Source: Rheum nobile (lineage: Eukaryota > Streptophyta > Magnoliopsida > Caryophyllales > Polygonaceae). From it: a stretch of 64,000 nucleotides of DNA. The notes under the pieces are model-generated. The model saw nothing but the letters and a program-made list of their open reading frames with translations, made no database searches and was not told where the DNA came from. This document shows positions 1 through 11,100 of this stretch, piece by piece. The DNA lies in contig WOAB01000188.1 in assembly GCA_027886185.1 (NCBI GenBank), forward strand, positions 186,001-250,000, given 5' to 3'. A program made the translations under genes and the position numbers. The first letter of the stretch is position 1, and the number at the start of each line of letters is the position of its first letter.

Positions 1-315
1 TGGTTACACCCTGGTGTTGTGACGCCGATATCTTGAGACTCAAGGCACTGTTGGACCTGAATTTTGGACATCTTGCAGATAAGGCCTGTAGCCAAAACAA
101 AACCAAAATTCATCCCAATTGGAGCAACCATCCGCAAGCACTATTGTTCCTTAGTTCGTCTCTTGATTCGGGGTTGCAACAAGGGTCCTTGTCTAGATCC
201 TACTCCAAGATCTTGGCCTTGAGCTCGGTGACGGGCATGCATCATGGGCGGTGTCGGAGGCTGCATTGGCGGGTCTGAGCTAGATCCTTGATGAAGCACA
301 AGTGTGCTTACATCA
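1..315 (-). repeat. LARD-2 3' LTR, partial
   Basis: Direct repeat of 3672-3986, ending ...CTTACATCA. Reading on the minus strand from the internal region through the polypurine tract into this LTR gives an open frame (QEGEDD-type motif followed by a proline/arginine-rich tail), as in CRM-type integrase C-termini that extend into the LTR. Confidence 0.85.
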
Positions 316-329
316 TCCTCTCCTTCTTG
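316..329 (-). other. LARD-2 polypurine tract
   Basis: On the minus strand the purine run CAAGAAGGAGAGGA directly precedes the LTR start TGATGTAAGC. It is the expected plus-strand primer site, and it also encodes the residues QEGE in the reading frame that crosses the junction. Confidence 0.75.
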
Positions 330-950
330 AAAAGGATTCAACCTCGAATCCGCGCAACCTACACCCATGAATATAAAAGAATAAGAATTCTTAAACACTT
401 CATGATACTTGAAATTAGTAAAACCACACAATACCGAATGCGTTCGGCTTTTAGACACAAGAAAATTTTGGAAGGGTCTCCCCTTCTTATTATGCACCCT
501 ATTTCCTAGACTCACATGAAATGCACAAATGCATGAACTCGCTACACCGCTTCTCTTTTTATACCCGTGTAGATGCTTAATCATGCTACCAATAATATAA
601 TAAGCATACTGGAAAAAGAAAGCAACATGGTGACCTGAATGCAACCTATATGACTTGTCTTTAAAAGGAAGACTATAGTGCTTGTAAGAAAACCAATTAT
701 ATGCAAAACAAATCAAACAAAGCAACTCAAAATAGGAAGGAGTAAAGGACGCTTCCCTGGATAAGTGGTTCCTTAGGTTCACTTTGAGTCGCCTGTCTCC
801 CTTGAGCAAGAAACTTCCTTGAATTTCAATATGAGTCGGCAGCTTGTTTTATTTTTCTTGAAATCCCAACGCAAGGCATCCAAGAAGAGCACGCATTGCA
901 TCCAACCGAGGAGTGATTATTGAGTTGAGGAGGCAATGTTCCATGGTTGC
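330..950. other. LARD-2 3' internal stretch, no gene
   Basis: The last codons before the polypurine tract look like a chromovirus integrase C-terminus (motif DSRLNPF followed by QEGE). The rest of this stretch has only short, unrecognised open frames on either strand. Confidence 0.4.
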
Positions 951-1687
951 TTAATCGGGTTCCCGTCTCCATGGAAAAGCAACAAAGTTGGTATAACCTT
1001 CAAAACTCGCCAACGTTCCTTGAAGTCCTTGCTCCCCTTCAATAGAATTGTGGTAGACCCCTTCCTCTTCAAGGATCAATTTTGAAATGAAAGGGAACTT
1101 TTCTATACTAGCGCTAGCAAGCACGTCACCTTCCTCATCTTCCTTAGCCTCTCCTTCAACCATGTCCATGGCTGGTGCTTCTTCTTCTTCAGCCATCAAA
1201 CTTCCCTTCATGGCCATAGGATCGTCCAAGTTCTTGTCAATTATTTGCAGTTGATCCTTCTCGGCGTCGTGGCCCCTATGTGACTCTTTTTCTCTCTCTA
1301 AGACAAGAGGAGTGTGGCTAGCATTAGGCCCTATCTTGACCCCCCCCCCTTGGCATAAGAAATGATTACATCACTCTCCAAGGCTGTCACATCAACTTCA
1401 TCCTCGTAGATATAGTTGCGGTTACGGCAAATCTCAGCCAAGTGGCCTCTCCCCTCACACAACACATTTAATGTCACGTGTTCTAACCCGGGGTGCTTGA
1501 GGGCTCCCTCCTTCTCTTCCCTTGGACGTGCTAAAAGATGTGTAAGGTGAGTCATATACTCCCTTAGCCTGCACAGAAGGGTTAGAAGAAATACAATAAG
1601 GCTCAAAAGAAGGGATGGCTTGATTCCTTGTCGGGGCGTAACATCTTTCTTCTCCTCTATTGCTATAGTCATAGGCATAGTCTCCAT
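951..1687 (-). pseudogene. gag-like remnant of LARD-2
   Basis: Two minus-strand open pieces lie here. The upstream one (1331-1687) has a stretch resembling a retroviral zinc knuckle, CEGRGHLAEIC, with the first cysteine position changed to a non-cysteine, followed by an acidic EDEVD segment. That arrangement is usual at the C-terminus of chromovirus Gag. The downstream piece (951-1229) is acidic (EEEE, EDEEGD) and unrecognised. I infer a decayed Gag C-terminus; no protease, RT or integrase follows. Confidence is low because only one motif supports it. Confidence 0.4.
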
Positions 1688-1689
1688 AA

Positions 1690-2875
1690 GAGGACCTCCT
1701 TGGTGGTATGTTCCTTGGAGTTTGTTGTTACCGCCTAAATGTACTTCTTAGAATGAATCCAGAAACTTGACGTTCAAAAGAAGTCATAGTATTGCTCCCC
1801 AGACATCTTGCACTAGTTTCGTGAACTTCGTGCCTCCTAAGACCGTCCAGGACCTTAACTTCCCTACTGCACCTTAACTTGATCCTTAGGGCAAAATCTC
1901 TCCCCCTTGGATATGCCTTGGGCCGGAAGGAACTCCTCTACCAGATCTTGCCAAAGACATTATTTGCCAACTAAAAGATCCCATTTGGATAAATAATTAC
2001 CCAAAGAGAGAGCTAGCAAAATAAAATCTCCCAACCACGATCTACCTTCCAAAATTACCACAAGTGGGAGGCAATGTCGGCTAAGGCAAGGAACGGCCGA
2101 AAATATGGCAAGGGCTGATTTAGGTTGCCAAAATTCAAAGGAAAGTCAAATAAAATCAATAACAAAAGAAGGTATAAAAAGATATGGAAAGATAGGGGAA
2201 AGAAAGATCTTATTCTAACAAGATATCCTTTTTAATGAATAATCACAATATCTTTTTTTTTTGCAAAACCCTGAAATCAACTTACCAAAAGAGGTCGTTT
2301 GGGGTGGGGTCTTCTCGAGCCCTTTGGGCCAGGACCACTTGACGTACGCCCTAGGGCTTCTCAAGGCTTCGCCCGGGCCCGCCTCACCTTAAACACCATT
2401 TTCTTTGACACTCTTTTTTTTAACAAATCGAGACCTCTCAGCCCCTTGGGGCCCACACGTGAACCAGAAACTCCTTCTCTCTCTTTTTTTTTAAAAGATG
2501 CAAGGGGCAACAAACTTCCTACTCAAGGTAAGGAAATCCCACGATTCTAGCAACCAATAAGATATGGTAGATTATCCAAAAATGATTTACCAAATTAGAA
2601 TAAAATCAAATTTCAATTCACCACAATCTTCCAAATTGGGTAGGGAATAAAAAAGGATCGGTTTAGCTAACCATACGGTTTGCCGCCCAAGGCAAGGCCG
2701 AGGCTCACCACACTCGGCCAAGGCTCACTCCTCACCGGGCACTCAACTCTGGACAAGCTCACGGTTCCGATGCACACCGCTCGGTTAGGGCAAGGTTCAC
2801 TCTCCTTTAGCCAAGATTAGTCCCACAAGTAGAAATAATGAAACGCAAAGAGTGATCAGAGCGTTTTACCTTGCT
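1690..2875. other. LARD-2 5' leader, no gene seen
   Basis: Non-coding stretch between the primer binding site and the gag-like remnant. It has pyrimidine/purine-rich runs, poly-T at 2252-2262 and 2406-2414, and no open frame I recognise. Confidence 0.5.
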
Positions 2876-2888
2876 GGCTCTGATACCA
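2876..2888 (-). other. LARD-2 primer binding site (tRNA-iMet type)
   Basis: Minus strand reads TGGTATCAGAGCC, the standard complement of the plant initiator tRNA-Met 3' end, two bases inside the 5' LTR that begins at 2891 on the plus strand. Confidence 0.85.
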
Positions 2889-2890
2889 AA

Positions 2891-3986
2891 TGATGGCTTC
2901 CGCCTTCGCAGGATCGCCGTGGGATAGGTAAAATGTCGTTGTGCTCGCCAAAGATTAGACCCGAACGCTTGGCCGAGGCAATGGAGGACTCGGCGGCCTC
3001 GGAGCGGGCGTTGACCCGCAGATCCGGCGTTCTTGAAGGAAGTGGCATCGATGAAGAGATCTAGAGAGATTGAAGATGATGGTGTAGGATAGATCTAGAA
3101 CCGGGATAAGCGAACAACAACAATCCGAGAATCCACCTGAATTGCCTTGAACGACTTGTTCGAACCCTCGGAATCCTCCTAGGGTTCTTGCACGATTTGT
3201 TAACCGTCACACAAGAATCCACTCGTGTTTGTGAAATCGAGGGCGAGGCTATATGAACTCGGAATCCACCAAACGCACACAAACTCAAGATTGAACTAAA
3301 CAAAAAAATCCACTAAGTTCAGCCAATCAACAACGAAACGGAAATGTATTCCAAGAGAGCGTTCAACGCTTCAAAACAATATTCAATGATCCAAAAACTA
3401 CCAAAACACATCCTAATAAAGCAATATAAATAGTCTTAAAAACGTCCAACTTGCCCTCCAAGCAAGAATCAACCCAAAAGATGTCATTTCCTAAAAAGTA
3501 GAGATCTTCAAATCTCTAAATCGATGAGATCTTCCAAGCATCAGATCTTCCAGCTCGTATCTCCATTTAGCGTAATGTTTTGACAAAAAGTATATAATCC
3601 CATGAAATGACTTGTATCAAAATATCAGCCTAAACTCACTAGTGGTTTGCGAGAACAGGCCTGGACAATTCTGGTTACACTCTGGTGTTGTGACGCCGAT
3701 ATCTTGAGACTCAAGGCACTGTTGGACTTGAATTTTGGATATCTTGCAGATAAGGCCTGTATCCCAAACATATCCAAAATTCAGCCCAATTAAAGCAACC
3801 ATCCGCAAGCACCATTCTTCCTTAGTTCGTCTCTTGCGTCGGGGTTGCAACAAGGGTCCTCGTCTAGCTCCTACTCCAAGATCTTGGCCTTGAGCTCGGT
3901 GACGGGCATGCGTCATGGGCGGTGTCGGAAGCTGCATTGGTGGGTCCGAGCTAGATCCTTGATGAAGCACAGGCGTGCTTACATCA
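2891..3986 (-). repeat. LARD-2 5' LTR (1,096 bp)
   Basis: Bounded by TGATGG... and ...CATCA, adjacent to a primer site on one side and interrupted CRM-3 protease codons on the other. Its last 315 bp match bases 1-315. The minus strand has an AT-rich TATTTATA run near 3426-3434 that could be a TATA element. Confidence 0.8.
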
Positions 3987-4608
3987 ATGGGTCATGTTGT
4001 AACATCATTGACCAAGAAGTGGTAAGTAGATTCAATCTATCTACCACTCCCCACCCTCAACCCTACACATTGTGTTGGCTGAACTCCAACACTCCTCTTA
4101 AGGTCAAGGACCAAGCCATCATTCAGTTTGCTATAGGGGGATATGAGGATGAAGTCGTGTGTGATGTTCTCCCCATGACTGTATGCCATCTCCTCCTAGG
4201 TAGACCATGGCAATTTGATAGAGGTGGAATTCATGAAGGAGTGACTAATGAGTATTCTTTCATGATGAATGGCAAGAGAATTACCCTACACCCCTTAGCT
4301 CTCCACGAGATTATGGCTGACCATGTGGCTAGGGAGCAAAGGAAGTCTCTTTAAAACAAAGAGCAAGCTAAGGGCAAGAAGCTGGCCATTAGAAGCAAAG
4401 GGGGTGCTTCTAATCATAGGCTATTGGCTAGGCCAAAGGAAGTTGCTCAAGCTCTCAAAGAGGGTGAGGTGTGTCTCTTACTCATCTATAAGGACACCTT
4501 GCTCTCCTCTCCTGAACTTGAAGGACTCCCCACGGCCATTTCCCAACTCTTGCTTGAGTTTGATGACCTCTTTCAAGAGGAGGTGCCTAGTGGCTTGCCG
4601 CCGATATG
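3987..4608 (+). pseudogene. CRM-3 aspartic protease region
   Basis: The protease active-site loop survives as GSCCNII just after the LARD-2 insertion (usual form DGGSCCNII), followed by the conserved HLLLGRPWQFDR motif. The frame stops at 4352-4354, continues in the same frame through the protease-RT linker (FDDLFQEEVPSGLPP), and stops again near 4607. The aspartate that begins the active-site triad lies on the far side of the LARD-2 insertion. Confidence 0.7.
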
Positions 4609-4696
4609 AGGCATTGAGCATCAAATTAACTTTATACCGGGGGCAATACTTCCTAATTGGGATGCCTATAGTGCCAACCCCGAAGAGATAAAAGAG

Positions 4697-6030
4697 TTGC
4701 AATGTCAAGTGCAAGACTTGCTTGACAAGGGCTATATGTGGGAAAGCCTTAGCCCTTGCGCAATCCCCGTCAGCCTAGTTCCTAATAAGAAAGGCTCTTG
4801 GCGAATGTGTGTTGATTGTCGTGCAGTCAACAACATTACTATGAAGTATCGCCATCCCATTCCTAGGCTAGATGACATACTTGATGAGTTGTATGGGTCA
4901 AGTGTGCTCTCAAAGATAAGCCTTAAAAGTGGTTATCACCAGATTAGAATGAAAGAGGGCGATGAGTGGAAAACATCCTTCAAAACTAAATATGAGTTGT
5001 ATGAATGGATGGAAATGCCTTTTGGTCTGACTAATGTCCCTTGCAGTTTTATGAGGCTTATTAACCATGTCCTAAGACCATTTCTTGGTAAGTTCGTGGT
5101 TGTATACTTTGATGATATCTTAGTGTATAGCCATGATCTACATGAGCATGTTGAGCACCTTAGGAAGGTCCTTGTGGTTCTTAGGAAAGAGAAGTTGTAT
5201 GCCAATTGCAAGAAGTGCCACTTTTGCTCAAACCATGTGGTATGTCTTGGATATGTGGTGTGCAAGGACGGCTTGAGAGTTGATGAAGAAAAGGTGAAAG
5301 CTATTCATGAATGGCCTACACCTACGACTATGACTCAAGTCCGCAACTTCTTAGGCTTAGTTGGCTTCTACCGCCGGTTTGTGAGGGATTTTAGTATCTT
5401 AGCCACGCCCCTCACCGATATAACCAAGATAGGTGTGGTTTTCAAGTGGGAAACTGCACAAGAAGAGGCCTTTACCACTCTTAAGTCTAAGCTCACACAC
5501 GCACCACTTCTAGCATTGCCTAACTTTGATAAGACATTTGAAATAAAGTGTGATGCATCGGGCATAGGACTAGGAGGTGTGCTCATGCAAGAGGGCAAAC
5601 CAATAGCTTATTTTTAGTGAGAAATTAGGTGGGGCTAAGCTGAATTATCCCACCTATGATAAGGATTTATTGTCTCTTGTTTATGTACTTAAGGTGTGGC
5701 AACATTACTTGTTGCCAAAAGATCGAATTTGTGATACATTCTGACCATGAAGCATTGATGTACTTAAAGGGGCAAATCAAGCTCAACAAGAGACATGCTA
5801 AGTGGGTAGAATTCATTGAGTCTTTCCCTTATGTCATCAAGCATAAGAAGGGCAAAGACAATGTGGTGGCTGATGCACTCTCCCAGAGGTACTCTCTCTT
5901 AACTCTTTTGGATGCTAGATTACTTGGCTTTTCTTTCATGAAAGAACTCTATGCATGCGATCCTATTTTTTGTGATATATTTGTTGCATGTGTGTCTAAG
6001 GGTAGCAAAGATCATTTATTATTTGCATGA
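4697..6030 (+). pseudogene. CRM-3 reverse transcriptase and RNase H
   Basis: RT runs from the MCVDCRAVNN motif through IPRLDD and MPFGLTN to the catalytic YFDD (near 5105). The RNase H domain follows, with the CDASGIGLGGVL motif. The frame breaks near 5610 (an extra T in a T-run) and again near 5720, then continues as FVIHSDHEAL...VADALS to a stop at 6028-6030. Catalytic residues are largely present, but frameshifts make it inactive. Substitutions unusual for the family, such as KISLKSG instead of KIDLKSG at an RT aspartate, indicate decay. Confidence 0.8.
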
Positions 6031-6117
6031 GGGTTTCTTATTTAAGGGTCATAAGTTGTGCATTCCTAAGGGTTCTACTAGGAGAATATTAGTACAAGAA
6101 GCTCATAGGGAGGACTA

Positions 6118-7203
6118 ATGGGGCATTTTGGGGTCCTTAAGAACATGCATACTCTTAGAGAACATTTCTATTGGTCACACATGCTTAGGGAAGTAGAGAA
6201 ATTTTGTGCTTCACGTACCACTTGTATGTGTGCTAAGTCTAAGATTCAACCTCATGGTCTCTACACTCCTTTACCTATACCTCAGGTGCCTTGGGAAGAC
6301 ATTTCCATGGACTTTATTTTGGGTTTACCTAGGTCTAAGAGAGGGAGGGACTCCATCTTTGTTGTTGTGGATAAGTTCTCCAAAATGGCTCATTTCATTG
6401 CATGCCATAAAACTAATGATGCATCTCATGTTGCTTACCTATTCTTTGCTCATGTTATGAGATTGCATGGAGTTCCTAGGTCCATTGTTTCAGATCGAGA
6501 TGTGAAGTTCCTTAGTTACTTTTGGACAACACTATGGGCCAAACTTGGAACAAATCTTCTATTCTCCACTACTTGTCATCCTCAAATGGATGGACAAACT
6601 GAGGTATTCAATCGTACCCTTGATGCTTTGCTTAGATCTATGTTGCAAACTAACTTGCGTAGGTGGAAAGAATGCCTCTTATTCATAGAGTTTGCCTACA
6701 ATTGGTCGGTCCACACGGCTACAAAGAAGACTCCATTCAAAGTGGTGTATGGCCTCAATCCCGAAACGCCACTTGAGCTCTTGCCATATGCCATCAAGGA
6801 CCGAGAGATCAAAGAGGGTGCTGACCAAGCCTTGAAGATACAAAAGTTGCATGAAGAGACCCAGCTGCAACTTGAAAGGAGGACCATGCAATACAAGAGG
6901 CAAGCTGACAAGGGGCGCAGAGAAGTGCTCTTTGAACCTGGAGATCTTGTTTGGGTGCACTTGAGGAAGGAACAGTTTCCATCACTTCGCAACTCCAAGC
7001 TGAAACCAAGAGGAGATGGCCCATTCCAAGTGATTGAGAAGATCAATGACAACGCCTACAAGCTAGAGCTGCCTCCATCCTATGGTGTTCATGACGTCTT
7101 CAATGTGGCTGATATGGTTCCTTTCTTGGTGGAGGAAGATCCAGACCTTGACAAGCTGGATTCGAGGTCGAAGAATTTGTCTCCTTCCTCCTCTGGGAAG
7201 TAA
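6118..7203 (+). pseudogene. CRM-3 integrase
   Basis: A 361-codon open frame. It has a degraded zinc-binding N-terminus, the catalytic core with SMDF, VSDRD and DGQTEV supplying the D-D-E triad, and a C-terminus with the GDLVWVHLRKEQFP and GDGPF motifs, ending ...FNVADMVPF and a serine-rich tail. The stretch 6031-6117 that should join it to RNase H is frameshifted and the zinc finger is altered, so it is read as a pseudogene fragment. No LTR-encoded tail is seen after the stop, unlike CRM-1 and CRM-2. Confidence 0.75.
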
Positions 7204-7690
7204 CAACTTTCTCCCAACTCCTCTCATTCCTCCTCAACAAGGATTTGTTTAGCAGCATACGTCCCCTCTAGGGCATCTGTAACTGAATCCAAGGCTGGTC
7301 TACTTATTTTTCAGCCACTTCACACCTCGGGGTTGAACATGTTTATTAAGATTCTGTGCAAACGTGCTACCAATCTGGGGCACTGTCTTATATAACCAAA
7401 TCTGAAACAAGCATAATTGAATTTAAACCACAATTATGACCAACAAATTAACCTCAAAATTTACATATTTAACTACTAACACATTACCTGAAACACCATT
7501 GGGAAACCCCTTATAGTATAACATGCTCTGGATTTGGAAGAAACTACAAGTGCAGCCTTAACTGACTCTAGTCTTGAGTCCAAAGCAGTAGCCAAACTTT
7601 GATGGAGGTCAATATAACCACTCCTACCTCATGAGAAATTATTGAAACGATCCAAGTCTTGGATCAATTTCACGTGTAAGGGTCTGACCT
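7204..7690. other. No gene recognised
   Basis: Unique-looking sequence after the CRM-3 integrase. No LTR, polypurine tract or coding motif found on either strand. Confidence 0.4.
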
Positions 7691-7701
7691 TCCTCTTCTT
7701 A

Positions 7702-8181
7702 TCACCCCCAGTACAAACCCTCCAGAATGAGCAACAAAGCCATCTTCAGCTTGAATACATTGTCCTCCCGACACGAGATGAACTTGGTTAAAAGGTAAGA
7801 GATTGTAATACTCTCCACACCAAAAAAATCAAACACTATTTTTTTATCCTCCAATGTGTCCTCCTCATCTGGCATGCCACAATTCAGTCATGTTATAAGT
7901 CTAAACTCCTCCATTGAAAACCTATATGGTTTTCCACCCAGATCATACCATGTCTCCCACTTCTTTTTTGTCTCTAGTTGCCTAAACAAAACATGGGGAA
8001 TCAACTGTGTAGACAACTTCAAGTTCTTCATTATTTTTACAATTGGGCCAAAGGGCCCCTGTAGAACTGTTTGTCATTCTGCACCAGTTAATGTGTTCTC
8101 AATACATTGAAGATAATGAAACCTTGAATTCTGATTGATCCAACCGAAAAACAACTCCTCTCTATCCCACTTGTACTTCAT
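7702..8181 (-). pseudogene. DUF1985-domain pseudogene fragment (Ulp1-MULE / transposon-associated type)
   Basis: Translating the minus strand from about 8181 to the stop at 7702-7704 gives one frame with two internal stops. It contains STQLIPHVLFRQ, then WYDLGGKPYRFSMEEFRL, a stop within the expected LITGLNCG motif (C to T, giving ITxLNCG), then EDKKIVFDFFG and FKLKMALLLILEG. This order (FGGKPIRFS, FALVTGLNCG, then KYALLALLE) is what I know of DUF1985, a plant domain found in Ulp1-protease ORFs carried by Mutator-like elements and in related host copies. No Ulp1 peptidase domain is seen downstream (below 7702), so only the DUF1985 part remains. Its likely N-terminus lies at 9348-9587. Confidence 0.7.
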
Positions 8182-8219
8182 CTGTATTGAATGACATTCA
8201 CGAATACATGACATGCATA

Positions 8220-9170
8220 TTCACATAAAGAAAATAAACCTTATTCAGACTACATTTATATATATGTCAGGTGAGATATAGTTTTTTCATGTCATATAAC
8301 TTATTCAGACTACACTGTCACAATCTTTATAAATTTACCATAACATAGTTCCAGGTAAGACTTATAAAACTTTGTTAGACTACATTTGGATTTGTCAGGT
8401 GAAATGGTAGTTCTTCAGGTACACTTATCCATCACTCAGGCTACTATGCTATCTACACTGTCACAATCTTTATAAATGCACCATAAAACGTTCCATTACC
8501 TTTTGAAGATGGATGCATTCACAAATACATGACAATCTAATCACATAAAGAAAATTAAAAAAATTCAGACTACATTTGGATTTGTCAGGTGAAACGAAAG
8601 TTCTTCAGGTAAGAATTGTACATAACTTTATCAGGTCACTCAGGCTACTATGATATCTACACTGTCACAATCTTTAAAGTTCACCACAACCCCTACAATT
8701 TTGTATCACCATAACCCCTACATTTGGATTTATCAGGTTATTCAGGCTAATATGACATTCTAATCAAACATCTGAATATAAATGTTTTAAGACTACTTAT
8801 GTGTTTGTCAGGTGACATAGATTTATTTCAGGCAATGTAGTTTATACGTAGCCACACTTTCTGAGGTCATAACAACACATTCTCCACAACACTTTGTCAG
8901 GCGATTTCTACGTTTTTCAGGTTATATCACACAACAACACTATACAACAACATTTTCAGGTTATATCACACAACAACACTATACAGCAACACTTCATCCA
9001 ACTTTATCAAGCTTATATACCCTACCCTAATTTCAAGCAAGTACAAAGTCTATGAGGATATTATGATATTTTTCATACATAATTTGTCAGTCAGTTGCAA
9101 AGTTTTTCAGGCAAGTACAAAGTTCTTCAGGTTATATCACACAACAACACTCTCCATACTCTGTTTTTCA
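8220..9170. repeat. Degenerate short-repeat field with recurring TCAGGT/TTCAGG cores
   Basis: The blocks 'TTCAGACTACATTTGGATTT', 'CTACACTGTCACAATCTTTA' and 'TTCAGGTTATATCACACAAC' recur several times with mismatches (the last at about 8917, 8956 and 9128). The region lies between the DUF1985 fragment and its presumed first exon, so it occupies an intron-like position in that minus-strand pseudogene. It has no open frame of note. Confidence 0.55.
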
Positions 9171-9347
9171 CAGAGTAATTCATGCTCTGTTTTTCATTAC
9201 CAGCATGTAGTTTATCCAGACATAAACCTAGCATGCATCAACAATTCCACAAATTCAGACAAACTTAGACATTTTTCAGGAAACTAAAGACTTATTCGAG
9301 AGAACTAACCTCCCCAACTGATTTTGATGGCTTCCTCATTGACCTCT

Positions 9348-9587
9348 TTATTGTGGGTTCTTCAGCCTCCGACCGTCGTTCTTCTTTTGTATCGGAACGA
9401 CTGGACTGGGTGAATCTTTTTTCTCTGAAGAGTTGTAGGCTCTCTTCATTCTTGCACTATTCACTTTCAAGGGTTTTGGACGCGGTTGTTCTTTTGGGTC
9501 TTCAACTCTCTTTCTCTTCGCAAATCTCGTCGACTTCGCCTTCTCTTATCTGGCCTTCGCCGACTTCAACCCTCTTGTCTTCACCAT
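9348..9587 (-). pseudogene. Basic N-terminal exon, probable start of the DUF1985 pseudogene
   Basis: The minus strand starts at ATG 9587-9585 with MVKTRG and is strongly basic (KAKSTRFAKRKR, KKNDGRR), ending at TAA 9348-9350. One internal stop follows MVKTRGLKSAKAR. The bases upstream (9588-9640) are rich in AACCCTAA-like boxes, typical of plant 5' UTRs. Lysine/arginine-rich starts of this kind are common in DUF1985/Ulp1 transposon ORFs. The link to 7702-8181 is inferred from strand and order, with the repeat field between as intron. Confidence 0.4.
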
Positions 9588-9640
9588 TGTCGGTTTGGGG
9601 ATTTAGGATTAGGGTGTTGTCGCTCGATTTAGGGTTTTAG

Positions 9641-10231
9641 GAAACAAATCTTTGTTCTGAAAAATGGAACTCTAGTGTTCTTGACAAATCGAAAAGATTT
9701 GGGAAAAAAAGGAATAAGGGCTGCAATGGGAAGATTAATGTCAACTGATTGAGCAGGTAAGATGATTAGGAGTTATTTTAAACGATTTTTTTAACTGCAA
9801 TTTTAAACCTCCATTAACCAGCTTTTTGTTTTTTTAAAAAGTTTTTATTTACCTTTTTATTTTACAGCTTTTTAATAATTTTATAATATTTTAAAAGTAA
9901 ATATACTTTTAATTTGCAAATAAATTTATAAAAGTTTATAGTTTTTGCAATTCCGTCTTGCTTTCCTCCCTCTCATTTAATTGTGGATGGAAAAGTGAGT
10001 GAACAGTTGCATTTAGGTGAAATTTTGCTTTGGAGGACAATAGTATGATATGGAGGTACATGTACGGTGGGTAAAACTCACAAAAAAACAGAGCCATTGG
10101 GTCAGAAAGCACTCGATTAGCTTTTTGTGTTTGACAAGATGGGAGAAGCACGCTTCCAGGACAAGACCTAATATTTTAGCAATTGTAATCTTGGCTATAG
10201 AACCAAGTGAAAAATGATATGCCTTTTGGGT
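9641..10231. other. AT-rich spacer, no gene
   Basis: Poly-T and poly-A runs, no coding motif on either strand. It would lie upstream of the minus-strand DUF1985 pseudogene. Confidence 0.4.
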
Positions 10232-10240
10232 GGTTTATAA

Positions 10241-11091
10241 GAGGTAAATGCATAAAATCACTTTTTATTTACGCTTGTTTGTAACAAAGTTTACATGAAT
10301 TCACCCCTTATTCATAATTTATTGCAATTAATTATCCCAATGACCCAAACCCTTATTTTATTAAATAATTCAATTAAAACTATAATTTTAGTCCATAGTT
10401 TATACACTTAGATAATTATGTAAATACAATATAAAATATATATACACATTTAGGCAAAATATTATACATATTAAAACACATATATTTGCATAAATGTGCA
10501 TAAATTTCTCTAGCTTATAAATTCTATTTTAAACTTTCATATATTTTACGCCATATGTGAATCGCTCGCACGAGAGTGACCGTTATCACATGAATAGTTC
10601 CACAATTTTAATAATACTAATATTTTTTTATTTAAAAGGTAAATATCACTTAATTAGAATCTGATAATATTATTATTTTTACATCACCAAAATCATCAAG
10701 ATAACGAATAAAAAAAGAAAAAATAATCACACGGTCCATAATTGAGACCAAAGTGGTTTGGACCAAATCAAAACTGGAACGAAGTGGATTATATTGGTTC
10801 GATCTAGGTTTTGAAAGAATTTTGGGTCGATTACGGTTTGCACCGATGACATATCTTGATTTGAGGTGTTTATCTTATTCGAATGAGAGTACACAAAAAA
10901 CAATAAAAAATAATTAAAAGTGATAAGTTTTTTTTGGTCTTTTAGTATATGTAATATGATGATTAAAAAAATTTATGATATGGGTGATTGTTTATAACAA
11001 AATATAAATAAGGGGTAGTTTTATGCAAACTTTTTTTATAAAGGATGATTTATTACAAACAAGTGCAAATAAGATTTAATGCATTTACCCC
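10241..11091. mobile_element. Non-autonomous Mutator-like element (MULE-MITE), 851 bp
   Basis: The two ends are long imperfect inverted repeats. The left end begins GAGGTAAATGCAT and the right end, reverse-complemented, begins GGGGTAAATGCAT. Similarity continues for about 80-100 bp, including CTTGTTTGTAA and ACCCCTTATT blocks. A perfect 9-bp direct repeat GGTTTATAA flanks it at 10232-10240 and 11092-11100, the TSD length typical of the Mutator superfamily. The interior is AT-rich with no transposase. Confidence 0.75.
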
Positions 11092-11100
11092 GGTTTATAA

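Larger units (their letters stand above)
1..3986 (-). mobile_element. LARD-2: non-autonomous LTR retrotransposon, left end cut by window
   Basis: Bases 1-315 repeat at 3672-3986 (same length, scattered mismatches), so the window opens inside the 3' LTR of a minus-strand element whose 5' LTR is 2891-3986. A polypurine tract lies at 316-329 and an iMet-type primer site at 2876-2888. The 2.56 kb between the LTRs has no reverse transcriptase or integrase, only gag-like remnants, so the element could not move alone. It is inserted in the protease region of the CRM-3 relic: the CRM-3 frame resumes at 3987. The left TSD is outside the window; the right one should be ATGGG. Confidence 0.8.
3987..7203 (+). 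mobile_element. CRM-3: decayed chromovirus pol (Ty3/gypsy, CRM-like)
   Basis: Protease, RT, RNase H and integrase follow in the order PR-RT-RH-INT on the plus strand, in at least three frames with several stops. The gag and 5' LTR should lie left of the window, because LARD-2 interrupts the element at its protease. I find no 3' LTR after 7203 and no polypurine tract, so the right end is undefined. The wording of RT and integrase (IPRLDD, YFDDILVYS, GRDSIFVVVD, SKMAHFIAC) is that of the CRM/Reina group of plant chromoviruses. Clade is inferred. Confidence 0.75.

Noticed and set aside
9588..9640. Telomere-like AACCCTAA motifs
   Set aside because: Only scattered imperfect units, typical of plant 5' UTR telo-boxes; not an interstitial telomere array.
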